15,718 nt of DNA from Maritimibacter sp. (GTDB taxonomy: Bacteria > Pseudomonadota > Alphaproteobacteria > Rhodobacterales > Rhodobacteraceae): assembly GCA_020441225.1 (NCBI GenBank), contig JAGRMP010000035.1, positions 1-15,718 of the forward strand, in the 5' to 3' direction. The notes below the pieces were generated by a model. That model was not told the DNA's origin and ran no database searches. It was given only the letters and a program-made list of their open reading frames with translations. A program made the position numbers and the translations under genes. Each line of letters begins with the position of its first letter. Within the stretch, counting starts at the first letter, position 1. Shown piece by piece: positions 1-6,930 of the stretch.

Positions 1-563
1 AGACCGACTACGCCGCCGAGATCGCGCAGATCCGGGCCTCGGGCGCCGATAGCGTGTTCTTCTTCCTGCCCGGCGGCATGGGGATCTCGTTCCTCAAGCA
101 ATATGCCGATTCCGGCGTCGAGCTGCCCGTGGTCGGCCCGGCCTTTTCCTTCGACCAGGGTATCCTGCAGGCGGTCGGCGACGCGGCGGTCGGCGTGGTC
201 AACACCTCGCAATGGTCCAAGGACATCGACAACCCGACCAACGCCGCCTTTGTCGAGAGCTTCCAGGCCGAATACGGGCGGCTGCCGTCGCTCTACGCGA
301 GCCAGGGTTTCGACACCGCGAACCTGCTCCTGAGCGCGCTGGACAAGGCCGACGTGACCGATGCCGACGCCTTCCGCGCTGCGCTGGAGGCTGCCGATTT
401 CGCCTCGACCCGCGGCGATTTCGCCTTCGGCCCGAACCATCACCCGATCCAGGACATCTACGCCCGCGAGGTGATCAAGGAAGGCGATGTCTTCACCAAC
501 AAGATCATCGGCGTCGTGCTCGAGGATCATTCGGACGTCTATGCCGCCGAGTGCAGCATGTAA
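1..563 (+). CDS. Periplasmic substrate-binding protein of HAAT/Liv-type ABC transporter (5' truncated)
   Basis: This is the C-terminal part of a type 1 periplasmic binding protein; the open frame enters from the left edge (first complete codon at base 3) and ends at TAA 561-563, so about 186 residues are visible and the start is missing. The end of the protein has the LivJ-like pattern: a YASQGFDTANLL helix, a segment on the DAFRAALEAADF theme, then RGDFAFGPNHHPIQDIYAREV, which is typical of binding proteins serving importers of aromatic acids and related compounds. It would capture substrate in the periplasm and deliver it to the permease pair encoded just downstream. A GC-rich hairpin follows 7 bases after the stop. 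The ligand cannot be read from this fragment. The family call is firm; a link to aromatic substrates is inference from similarity of the tail and from the neighbouring catabolic genes. Confidence 0.88.
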   Translation, partial: TDYAAEIAQIRASGADSVFFFLPGGMGISFLKQYADSGVELPVVGPAFSFDQGILQAVGDAAVGVVNTSQWSKDIDNPTNAAFVESFQAEYGRLPSLYASQGFDTANLLLSALDKADVTDADAFRAALEAADFASTRGDFAFGPNHHPIQDIYAREVIKEGDVFTNKIIGVVLEDHSDVYAAECSM

Positions 564-570
564 GAGGGCA

Positions 571-592
571 GGGCGGGGCGCCGGCCCCGCCC
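571..592 (+). other. GC-rich intercistronic stem-loop after binding-protein gene
   Basis: A perfect 9-base-pair inverted repeat (GGGCGGGGC at 571-579, GCCCCGCCC at 584-592) encloses a GCCG loop and begins 7 bases after the stop of the binding-protein gene. No T-run follows, so it does not look like a classical intrinsic terminator. Hairpins here commonly protect the 3' end of the binding-protein mRNA or reduce read-through, giving more binding protein than permease. That role is inferred. Confidence 0.6.
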
Positions 593-607
593 GACCGCCG
601 TTGTCCG

Positions 608-812
608 ATGACCCCGCGCGTGATCCTGTCGTTTTCGATCAGCCATCCCGACCGCCTCGGCCCCTTTGTCGAAAGCTGCCTTGCCGGGCGGGTCGATCTG
701 CGGCGCCGGGCGCGAGCTGCTGGCGTCGTTCCACGGCGACGGCATCGCGGGTGCGCTTGAGCTCTTGATCGACCTGCACCCCGACCCCCCCCATTCCGTT
801 CACAGGATCTGA
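608..812 (+). pseudogene. Small reading frame with apparent +1 frameshift, unknown product
   Basis: An ATG at 608 opens a frame whose codons mostly end in G or C (starting MTPRVILSFSISHPDRLGPF) up to about 680-690. Past that point coding-like codon use switches to the next frame, which reads SICGAGRELLASFHGDGIAG and stops at TGA 810-812, 9 bases before the next permease gene. In the original frame the sequence turns arginine-rich and stops at 758-760. Joined, the two parts would give a protein of about 67 residues. The shift lies in the GC-rich stretch near 681-693; a run of eight C (785-792) lies further on. I do not recognise the protein. It could be a decayed gene, a programmed frameshift, a sequencing error, or an untranslated spacer that happens to look coding. 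No strong ribosome binding site precedes the ATG. Confidence 0.35.
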
Positions 813-821
813 TCCGACCGC

Positions 822-1739
822 ATGTCCTTCACGCTTCTCATCGAGCAGGTCCTCAACGGGCTGCAATCCGGGGTCATGCTGTTTCTCATGGCTGCCGGGC
901 TCACGCTCATTTTCGGCGTGATGGGGCTCATCAACCTCGCCCATGGCTCGCTCTACATGATCGGCGCCTTTGCCGCCGCCGGGGTGGCCGCGGCGACCGG
1001 TTCGTTCCTGCTCGCGCTCGTGGCGAGCCTCGCCGCCGCCGCGGTGGCGGGGGCGCTGGTCGAGCTCACCGTCATGCGCCGGCTCTACGGGCGCGACCAT
1101 CTCGACCAGGTGCTCGCGACCTTTGCCCTGATCCTGATCTTTTCCGAAGGCACGCGCTGGGCCTTCGGCTCGTTCCCGCTGTACCTCAACATCCCCGAAG
1201 CGCTGTCGGGCCCGGTGACGCTGCCTTTCGGCATCCAGTACCCGCTCTACCGGCTCACCATCATCGTCCTCGGGGCGGTGGTCGCGCTCGGGCTCTACCT
1301 GCTCATCACCCGCACCCGCATCGGCATCCAGATCCGCGCAGGCGAGTTCGACCGCGAGATGATCGGTGCGCTGGGGGTCGACATCGCCCGGCTCAACACG
1401 CTGGTCTTTGCCCTCGGCGCGGCGCTCGCAGGGTTCGCCGGCGCGCTCATCGGCGCGATCCAGTCGGTGCAGGTGGGGATGGGCGAACCGGTGCTGATCC
1501 TCGCCTTTGTCGTCATCGTCATCGGCGGGATCGGCTCGGTGAAGGGCGCGCTGGTGGGATCGGTGCTGGTCGGGCTCACCGACACGCTCGGCCGCTTCGT
1601 CCTGCCCTGGCTGTTTGCAGGCTTCATGGAGCCCGCGAGCGCCAATGCCGTGGGCGGGGCGCTGGCCTCGATGTCGATCTACATCCTGATGGCGGTGGTG
1701 CTGCTCCTGCGCCCCACCGGGCTCTACGGTGAGGCCTGA
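822..1739 (+). CDS. HAAT-family ABC transporter permease (LivH-like), importer 1
   Basis: A 305-residue integral inner-membrane protein with roughly eight hydrophobic segments. The N-terminal GLTLIFGVMGLINLAHGSLY segment and the cytoplasmic loop MIGALGVDIARLNTLVFALG are hallmarks of LivH permeases; the latter is the coupling region contacting the ATPases. With the LivM-like partner just downstream it should form the transmembrane channel of importer 1. The ATG at 822 gives a normal family length and the LivH-typical amphipathic start (FTLLIEQVLNGLQSG). It has only a weak ribosome binding site (GGATC about 12 bases upstream), so translation may depend on coupling to the small frame that stops at 812. 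The stop is one base before the LivM-like ATG. Substrate unknown; the Liv label reflects fold, not proven leucine transport. Confidence 0.93.
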   Translation: MSFTLLIEQVLNGLQSGVMLFLMAAGLTLIFGVMGLINLAHGSLYMIGAFAAAGVAAATGSFLLALVASLAAAAVAGALVELTVMRRLYGRDHLDQVLATFALILIFSEGTRWAFGSFPLYLNIPEALSGPVTLPFGIQYPLYRLTIIVLGAVVALGLYLLITRTRIGIQIRAGEFDREMIGALGVDIARLNTLVFALGAALAGFAGALIGAIQSVQVGMGEPVLILAFVVIVIGGIGSVKGALVGSVLVGLTDTLGRFVLPWLFAGFMEPASANAVGGALASMSIYILMAVVLLLRPTGLYGEA

Positions 1740-1740
1740 G

Positions 1741-2724
1741 ATGCGGCGCGAGACCCTCGTCAACATCGTGCTGCTGGCCGGCCTTGTCGCCGTGCCGCTC
1801 TGGGCGTGGGCCGCGGACGAACCCTTTACCATCACCCTCGCCACCCGCGTCGCGATCCTCGCGCTCGCGGGCGTCGGGCTCAACCTCGCGCTCGGGCTCG
1901 GCGGGCTCGTGAGCTTCGGGCACGCGGTGTTCTTCGGGATCGGCGGCTATGCCATGGGCATCCTCGCCTCGCATGCCCAGAGTTACACCCCGCTCATGGA
2001 CTGGCCCTTTGTCATCGAGGGCACCAAGTCGATGCCGGTGATCTGGCTGGTGGCGATGGCGGTCTCGGCGCTCGCGGCGCTGGCGATCGGTGCGCTGAGC
2101 CTCAGGACCTCGGGGGTGTATTTCATCATGATCACCCTCGCCTTCGGCCAAATGTTCTACTACTTCGCGATCTCCTGGCCCGCCTATGGCGGCGAGGACG
2201 GGCTGTCGATCTACGTGCGCAACGGCTTTCCCGCGCTCAACACGCTCGACCCGATCCAGTTCTTCGCGCTCTGTTTCGCCTTGCTGGCCATCGCGCTCTT
2301 TTTCGTCGCCCGGCTCGCCCGCGCGCCCTTCGGCCTCGCCCTCTCGGCCGCACGCCAGAACGCCGACCGGGTCCGCGCCGTCGGCATCGAACCCTACCGG
2401 CTGCAACTCGTCGCCTACACGCTGTCGGGTATGATCACCGGGCTCGCGGGCGCGCTCTACGCCGATCTCAACCGCTTTGTGAGCCCGGCGATGTTCACCT
2501 GGCAGACCTCGGGCGAGATCATGGTCTTTGTCATTCTCGGCGGCGTCGCGCGGCTGTTCGGCCCGGTCGCGGGGGCGGCGCTGTTCATCGTGCTCGAACA
2601 TGTGCTCGGTGGGGTCAGCGACTATTGGCATATCTTCCTGGGCGGGCTTCTGCTGGTGATCGTGCTGTTCGCCAAGGGCGGGCTGATCGGCCTTGTCGCG
2701 GGCCGGGAGGCGACCCATGACTGA
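1741..2724 (+). CDS. HAAT-family ABC transporter permease (LivM-like), importer 1
   Basis: A 327-residue hydrophobic permease. Typical LivM features are the GVGLNLALGLGGLVSFGHAV segment near residue 45, followed by FFGIGGYAMGIL, and the ATPase-coupling loop ARQNADRVRAVGIEPYRLQL near residues 205-225, then LSGMITGLAGALYADL. It pairs with the LivH-like protein to form the inner-membrane pore of importer 1. I chose ATG 1741, one base after the LivH stop and 6 bases after a GAGG ribosome binding site; an in-frame GTG at 1729 would add four residues and overlap the upstream gene, and is less likely. The gene overlaps the following LivG-like gene by 8 bases. There is no fused ATPase domain, unlike some LivM proteins in catabolic loci. 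Confidence 0.93.
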   Translation: MRRETLVNIVLLAGLVAVPLWAWAADEPFTITLATRVAILALAGVGLNLALGLGGLVSFGHAVFFGIGGYAMGILASHAQSYTPLMDWPFVIEGTKSMPVIWLVAMAVSALAALAIGALSLRTSGVYFIMITLAFGQMFYYFAISWPAYGGEDGLSIYVRNGFPALNTLDPIQFFALCFALLAIALFFVARLARAPFGLALSAARQNADRVRAVGIEPYRLQLVAYTLSGMITGLAGALYADLNRFVSPAMFTWQTSGEIMVFVILGGVARLFGPVAGAALFIVLEHVLGGVSDYWHIFLGGLLLVIVLFAKGGLIGLVAGREATHD

Positions 2725-3472
2725 GCCGGTTCTCGACGCGCGCGCGCTCTCCAAGTCCTTCGGCGGCCTCGCCGTGAGCGACGACGTGTCGCTCACGCTG
2801 TACCCCGGCGAGATCCACGCGCTGATCGGGCCGAACGGGGCCGGAAAATCGACCCTCATCGGCCAGATTGCCGGGACCGTCCCGCCCGACAGCGGCACCG
2901 TCCTGTTCAACGGCCGCGATGTGACCGGGCTCGACGCGGTCGCCCGCGCGCGCCTCGGCCTTGCGCGCACCTTCCAGGTCTCGTCGTTGGCGATGGAGAT
3001 GACCGCGCTGCAGAACTGCATGCTGGCCGCGCTGAGCCGGCGCGGCGGGGTGTTCAACATGGTCCGCGACGTGATGCGCGATGCGGCGCTGGTCGAGGCG
3101 GGGAGGGCGATGCTGGAGCGGATCTGGCTCGACGAATACGCCGCGACCCGCGCCGCCGATCTCTCGCACGGGCAGCGCCGCGCGCTGGAGGTGGCGGTGG
3201 CGCTGATGCTGGAGCCGCGCGCGCTCCTGATGGACGAACCGATGGCGGGGATGGGGATGGACGGCACCGAGCAGATGGTGCAGCTGCTCGGCGAGCTGCG
3301 CCAAGAGATCCCGATCCTGCTCATCGAGCACGACATGGACGCGGTGTTCAGCCTTGCCGACCGGATCAGCGTGCTGGTCGCGGGCCGGATCATCGCAACC
3401 GGCACGACCGACGAGATCCGCGCCAACGACCAGGTGCAGGCGGCCTACCTCGGCCACGAGGTGACGCCGTGA
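2717..3472 (+). CDS. HAAT-family ABC transporter ATP-binding protein (LivG-like), importer 1
   Basis: A 251-residue ATPase of the LivG type that powers importer 1 from the cytoplasmic face. Walker A is GPNGAGKST at residues 38-46, the Q-loop glutamine is Q87, the signature LSHGQ is at 149-153, Walker B ALLMDEP spans 169-175 with catalytic E174, and the switch histidine is H205 in LLIEHDMD. All motifs needed for ATP hydrolysis are therefore present. ATG 2717 was chosen because it sits 6 bases after GGGAGG (2705-2710); an open extension upstream lies inside the LivM gene. It overlaps the LivM-like gene by 8 bases and the following LivF-like gene by 4 bases (GTGA), which suggests translational coupling and equal amounts of the two ATPases. 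Confidence 0.94.
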   Translation: MTEPVLDARALSKSFGGLAVSDDVSLTLYPGEIHALIGPNGAGKSTLIGQIAGTVPPDSGTVLFNGRDVTGLDAVARARLGLARTFQVSSLAMEMTALQNCMLAALSRRGGVFNMVRDVMRDAALVEAGRAMLERIWLDEYAATRAADLSHGQRRALEVAVALMLEPRALLMDEPMAGMGMDGTEQMVQLLGELRQEIPILLIEHDMDAVFSLADRISVLVAGRIIATGTTDEIRANDQVQAAYLGHEVTP

Positions 3473-4158
3473 TCCTCCTGAAGCTCGACCATATCTCGGC
3501 CTTCTACGGTCCCTCGCAGGCGCTGTTCGACGTGAGCCTCGAGATCGCGCCCGGCGAGGTGGTGGCGCTGATGGGGCGCAACGGCATGGGCAAGTCGACC
3601 ACCGTCAAGGTGATCTGCCGACTCGTGAAAAACCGGGGCGGCACCGTCTTGTTCGAGAACCGCAACATCGGCGATCTGCCGCCGTTTCGCGCCGCGCGGG
3701 CGGGGATCGGGCTGGTGCCCGAGGGGCGGCGGTGTTTCGGCAACCTGACGGTGCGGGAAAACCTGCTGGCGGCGGCGCGCCCGGGCGACTGGACGCTGGA
3801 GACGGTCGGCGCGCTGTTCCCGCGGCTCACCGAACGCCACGACCAGTCGGCGGGCTCGCTCTCGGGGGGCGAACAGCAGATGCTGACCATCGGCCGGGCG
3901 CTGATGACCAACCCCAAGCTCCTGATCCTCGACGAGGCGACCGAGGGGCTGGCGCCGGTGATCCGGCAGGAGATCTGGGCCGCGATTTCGCGGCTCAAAC
4001 GCGAGACCGGCCTCGCGATCCTGGTGATCGACAAATCGCTGCAGGAGCTCGGCACCGTGGCCGACAGCGCGATGATCCTCGAAAAGGGCCGCACGGTCTG
4101 GACCGGCGCGTTTTCGGCGCTGACCCGGGAGACGACGACGCGCTATCTCGGGGTGTGA
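3469..4158 (+). CDS. HAAT-family ABC transporter ATP-binding protein (LivF-like), importer 1
   Basis: A 229-residue LivF-type ATPase, the heterodimer partner of the LivG-like subunit. Walker A GRNGMGKST is at residues 36-44, the VPEGRRCF motif characteristic of LivF at 83-90, signature LSGGE at 131-135 and Walker B LLILDE at 151-156. The switch region reads LVIDKS (185-190) instead of the usual LVEQN of LivF, so neither histidine nor glutamine is present; the later LEKGR matches the family. Start is GTG 3469, overlapping the LivG stop as GTGA; no in-frame ATG near the N-terminus is compatible with a complete first strand. This is the last gene of importer 1; its stop is only 7 bases from the stop of the convergent hydrolase gene, leaving no room for a terminator of its own. 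Confidence 0.93.
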   Translation: MILLKLDHISAFYGPSQALFDVSLEIAPGEVVALMGRNGMGKSTTVKVICRLVKNRGGTVLFENRNIGDLPPFRAARAGIGLVPEGRRCFGNLTVRENLLAAARPGDWTLETVGALFPRLTERHDQSAGSLSGGEQQMLTIGRALMTNPKLLILDEATEGLAPVIRQEIWAAISRLKRETGLAILVIDKSLQELGTVADSAMILEKGRTVWTGAFSALTRETTTRYLGV

Positions 4159-4165
4159 CACGCCA

Positions 4166-5053
4166 TCAGCCGGCCGCGTGCACAAAGGCGCTGACCCTGG
4201 CGAAAAACGGGCTGGCGGGGTCGGTGAGCACGTTCAACAGATCGAAATGGTCGACACCGGGCACGGTGGTGAGTTCCATCGCGCGGGCGGGGGTCCCATA
4301 CGCCTCGAGATACATCCGCGCCTGGCGGTGAAATTCGTCCGTCTCGGCGCCACCGACGGCAAGGAGCTGCGGCGCGGTTGTCAAAGGCGGATGCCGGGTC
4401 ATCGGGCTCTGGGCCTCCGCCTCCTCGGGCGTCAAACGCAGCGCCGCGTTGAGCGCTTCGGTCAGGCGGATCGGTTCGAGGTAGCTCACCGGCGAGAGCG
4501 GCACCGCCGCCTTGACGAGATCGGCCGGCAGGTCCGGCGCATAGGCCGGCCAGTCGGTGGCCAGCATCATCTGGGTGAGGTGGCCGCCGGCGGAATGGCC
4601 CATGAGCGCGATCCGGTCACGGTCGAGGCCGAGCCGCGCGGCGTTGCGCCAGAGATATGCGAGCGCCTGCCGGATCTCTTCGGTGATCTGCGTAATCGTC
4701 ACCGTCGGGCAGAGGTCGTAGCCCACGATTGCCACGTCGATCCCGGCGGCCACGAAGGGCGGGGCGATGAAGCTGTAGAGCGCCTTGTCGCCGCCCTGCC
4801 AATACCCCCCGTGCAGATAGACCAGCACGGGCGCGCCCTGTGCGCCGCTGTGGAAGACATCGAGCGCTTGCCGGTCGCCGTCGCCGTAGCGGATGTCCAC
4901 CTGATGATCGAGCGCGGCCCGCGCGGCCGCACTGGCCCGGGTCCATGCGGGCAGGATCTCTGGCTCGAAATCCGGGCGCCTGGCGCGCAGATTGTAATGT
5001 GCATCGAGCTCGGCGGGCCGAAACCGCCGGTGGTAGGTCAGAGGATCGCTCAT
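4166..5053 (-). CDS. Kynurenine formamidase-like alpha/beta hydrolase
   Basis: A 295-residue cytoplasmic alpha/beta hydrolase. It has the oxyanion-hole motif HGGYW at residues 81-85, which is typical of arylformamidase (KynB/AFMID-like) hydrolases, the nucleophile elbow GHSAGG with Ser154, a probable acid Asp239 in GGAETDEF and His269 in VDHFD, so the catalytic triad looks complete. Such enzymes hydrolyse N-formylkynurenine, related formamides or esters. Here, beside aromatic-degradation genes, it may remove a formyl or acyl group from an aromatic precursor or act on a pathway ester; the substrate is unknown. ATG 5053 was chosen because the family's YHRRFRPAELDAHYN start follows directly and AAAGG lies just upstream; the longer open frame to 5326 has no recognisable domain. 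It lies 307 bases downstream of the aldolase and converges with importer 1. Confidence 0.85.
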   Translation of the reverse strand: MSDPLTYHRRFRPAELDAHYNLRARRPDFEPEILPAWTRASAAARAALDHQVDIRYGDGDRQALDVFHSGAQGAPVLVYLHGGYWQGGDKALYSFIAPPFVAAGIDVAIVGYDLCPTVTITQITEEIRQALAYLWRNAARLGLDRDRIALMGHSAGGHLTQMMLATDWPAYAPDLPADLVKAAVPLSPVSYLEPIRLTEALNAALRLTPEEAEAQSPMTRHPPLTTAPQLLAVGGAETDEFHRQARMYLEAYGTPARAMELTTVPGVDHFDLLNVLTDPASPFFARVSAFVHAAG

Positions 5054-5360
5054 GTCGTGGCCTTTGATAGCGATGTCGGCACCGGGGTCCTCTGGATCGG
5101 ACAGCCGGACCCGGCGCTGAAAGCGCAGCGTCGCATGTTTGCGAGGCAAGGGAAATGGCACGCCGCCCGGGCCCTCGCGATTGGCGAGGGCGCACGATCC
5201 TGCAGACCGGCATGAACATGATTGCCGAGAAGGTGCGGGGAACCGGGGTGCCGAAGCCGGGCCGGCCCTTGGCTCCAGGCCGCCCCGCGCCGGTTGCGCA
5301 AACGGCGCGTGCCCGTTCCCATGCACGTGCCGTCTGTTCGTCAGTGCCGCGACCGACGCC
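5054..5360. other. Non-coding gap between aldolase and hydrolase genes
   Basis: About 307 bases separate two minus-strand genes in a locus where neighbours otherwise nearly touch. Frames remain open on both strands, but they are rich in Arg, Pro and Ala, show no domain I recognise and look like high-GC chance frames. It holds an 8-base-pair hairpin (5171-5191) and a smaller one (GCGCT 5114-5118 with AGCGC 5122-5126). I found no convincing sigma-70 promoter. It may hold the promoter of the hydrolase or be the remains of a deleted gene. Confidence 0.5.
5171..5191. other. Perfect 8-bp hairpin in aldolase-hydrolase gap
   Basis: GCCCTCGC (5171-5178) and GCGAGGGC (5184-5191) form a perfect 8-base-pair stem around the 5-base loop GATTG. 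No T-run follows on either strand, so it is not a standard intrinsic terminator. It lies about 170 bases after the aldolase stop on the minus strand and may be an mRNA processing or stability element, or a protein-binding inverted repeat. Confidence 0.4.
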
Positions 5361-6116
5361 TCACCCGAGGCGCGATTTCAGCCCGCGCTTCATGGCGGCG
5401 AGGTCGATGTCTTTCGACACGAATGTGGCCCCGGCCGCTTCAACCTCGGCGACAAACCCTTCGTCCAGCGACAGGAAACCGGCGGGTTTCCCGGCTGCGA
5501 CGATCCGACGGATCGCGTCGAGCGAGGCTTCGATCACCTCCGGGTGGCTGGGTTCTCCCGCATGGCCCAACGCCGCGGCGAGATCGGCCGGGCCGACGAA
5601 GATCCCATCGACGCCCGGCACCGCCGCGATGGCTTCGATCTGATCCACTGCCCCCAGCGTTTCGACCTGCACCAACAGCGCGATCTCGCTGCGCGCCGCC
5701 TTGTGATAGCCGGGGATCTCGGCGAAGGCCGTCGCCCGGGTCAAGCCCGACACGCCGCGAATGCCCGCCGGCGGGTATTCTACCGCCGCCACCGCGGCTG
5801 CCGCCTCCCGCGCATCCTGGACCATCGGGACGAGGATGTTCTGGGCGCCGAGATCGAGCAATTTCTTGATCTCGGCCGGGTTCAGCGAGCCGGGCCGCAC
5901 GATCGGCGCGACCGGGTAGGGGGCCACCGCCTGCAAGAGCGGCAGGACGCTGAGCGGATCGAGCGCGGAATGCTCGGTGTCGAACAGCATCCAGTCATAT
6001 CCCATCCCGGCGCACATTTCGGCCACGAGGCCATCGTTGACGGTGCACCAGAGCCCGCGTTGCCGCCGCCCCGCCTGCAAGGCGGACTTGAAGGTGTTTT
6101 TCCGCAGCGCAGCCAT
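5361..6116 (-). CDS. hpaI: HpcH/HpaI-family class II pyruvate aldolase
   Basis: A 251-residue metal-dependent aldolase of the HpcH/HpaI family, normally cleaving 4-hydroxy-2-oxoheptane-1,7-dioate to pyruvate and succinic semialdehyde; E. coli HpaI also accepts shorter 4-hydroxy-2-oxo acids, including 4-hydroxy-2-oxovalerate. Visible residues match the HpaI site: H49 in DTEH, R74 in PIVRPG, Q150 and metal ligand E152 in QVET, and metal ligand D178 in FVGPADLAAALG. The GIRGVSG loop is also present. I chose ATG 6116, which overlaps the hydratase stop as TGATG and has GGTGAAG about 8 bases upstream; a GTG directly before it would add one residue. It follows the hydratase as in hpa operons and should perform the step after it. 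It may equally serve a catechol meta pathway, because no DmpG-type aldolase is visible. Confidence 0.87.
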   Translation of the reverse strand: MAALRKNTFKSALQAGRRQRGLWCTVNDGLVAEMCAGMGYDWMLFDTEHSALDPLSVLPLLQAVAPYPVAPIVRPGSLNPAEIKKLLDLGAQNILVPMVQDAREAAAAVAAVEYPPAGIRGVSGLTRATAFAEIPGYHKAARSEIALLVQVETLGAVDQIEAIAAVPGVDGIFVGPADLAAALGHAGEPSHPEVIEASLDAIRRIVAAGKPAGFLSLDEGFVAEVEAAGATFVSKDIDLAAMKRGLKSRLG

Positions 6117-6898
6117 CACTCGAACTTCACCGCAACCGAGCCAAGCTCGCCAAAATCGGCGAGCAACGTGTCGCCTTTTTCGGCCCAGACGGGCCGGGTG
6201 AACGATCCCGACAGCACCAGGTGCCCGGGTTCCATGCTCTGCCCGTAGGCGCTGATCTTGTTGGCGAGCCAGGCGATCGCCTTGGCCGGATGGCCGAGCA
6301 CCCCGACGGCGAGGCCGGTTTCCTCGATCTCGGAGTTCCGGTAGAAAGCCGCGCCGACCCGCCGCAGATCGACGGCGTCCGGCCGCACCGGGCGCCCGCC
6401 GAGAACGATGCCGGCGCCGGCGCCATTGTCGGCCACCGTGTCAAAGATCTTGCGTGGCTCGGTCACCCGGGCGTCGATGATCTCAATCGAGGGGATCACG
6501 TAATCGGTGGCGTTGAGCACATCGACGATGGTCACGTTCGGCCCCATGAGCGGCGCCTTGAGCACGAAGGTCAACTCCGGTTCGACCCGCGGCACGCAGA
6601 AATCGCTGTGCTTCACGATGGCGCCGTCTTCGAGCAGCATGCTGTCGAACATGTAGCCGTAGTCCGGTTCATCGATCTTGGACGACGCGCGCATCGCCTT
6701 CGAAGTCAGCCCCACCTTGTGGCCGATGATCTTGTGCCCGCGCTTCTGCATCTCTTCGGCCACCATGGCCGAGATTGCGTAGCTGTCCTCGATCTCGATC
6801 TCGGGGAACATCGCCGAGGGGCGTTCGCCCTGCACCTTGGTGCGGTGGCTTTCGAGCAGCGAGGCAACCGCTTCCTTGCGTTGTGCGTCTGTCAACAT
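6116..6898 (-). CDS. hpaH: 2-oxo-hept-4-ene-1,7-dioate hydratase-type enzyme (HpaH/HpcG family)
   Basis: A 260-residue hydratase of the HpcG/MhpD/fumarylacetoacetate-hydrolase superfamily. It adds water to a 2-oxo-4-enoate to give the 4-hydroxy-2-oxo acid that the next enzyme cleaves. Metal ligands E106 and E108 (VEPELTF) and E139 (IPSIEIIDAR) are present at the positions I recall for E. coli HpcG, and GHKVGLTSKAM at 59-69, EPDYG at 77-81, NATDYVIP and SGSFTRPV match HpcG closely. It resembles HpcG more than XylJ/DmpE, so the substrate may be the dicarboxylic intermediate of homoprotocatechuate breakdown, but the other genes here point to catechol and activity on 2-oxopent-4-enoate is possible. 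ATG 6898 has AAGGA 8 bases upstream. It lies 32 bases after the LivM-like gene and overlaps the aldolase gene by one base. Confidence 0.87.
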   Translation of the reverse strand: MLTDAQRKEAVASLLESHRTKVQGERPSAMFPEIEIEDSYAISAMVAEEMQKRGHKIIGHKVGLTSKAMRASSKIDEPDYGYMFDSMLLEDGAIVKHSDFCVPRVEPELTFVLKAPLMGPNVTIVDVLNATDYVIPSIEIIDARVTEPRKIFDTVADNGAGAGIVLGGRPVRPDAVDLRRVGAAFYRNSEIEETGLAVGVLGHPAKAIAWLANKISAYGQSMEPGHLVLSGSFTRPVWAEKGDTLLADFGELGSVAVKFE

Positions 6899-6930
6899 GT
6901 TGTCAGTCCTTGGTCTTGGTTCTTTCGGGG

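Noticed and set aside
571..592. Hairpin after the first binding-protein gene as an intrinsic terminator
   Set aside because: No T-run follows the stem, and genes of the same transporter continue downstream, so I list it only as an intercistronic stem-loop.
1624..3426. A 600-codon open frame on the minus strand
   Set aside because: Antisense to the LivM- and LivG-like genes of importer 1, with Arg/Ser-rich composition and no domain.
4159..4165. Bidirectional terminator between importer 1 and the hydrolase
   Set aside because: Only 7 bases separate the convergent stop codons, and I see no hairpin with T-runs on either side.
4178..5215. A 345-codon open frame on the plus strand opposite the hydrolase
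   Set aside because: The minus strand has an intact catalytic triad and HGGYW motif; the plus-strand product has no domain and is rich in Arg and Gly.
5054..5326. N-terminal extension of the hydrolase by 91 residues
   Set aside because: The extension is Arg/Pro-rich with no domain or signal peptide, and the family-typical start begins at the ATG at 5053.
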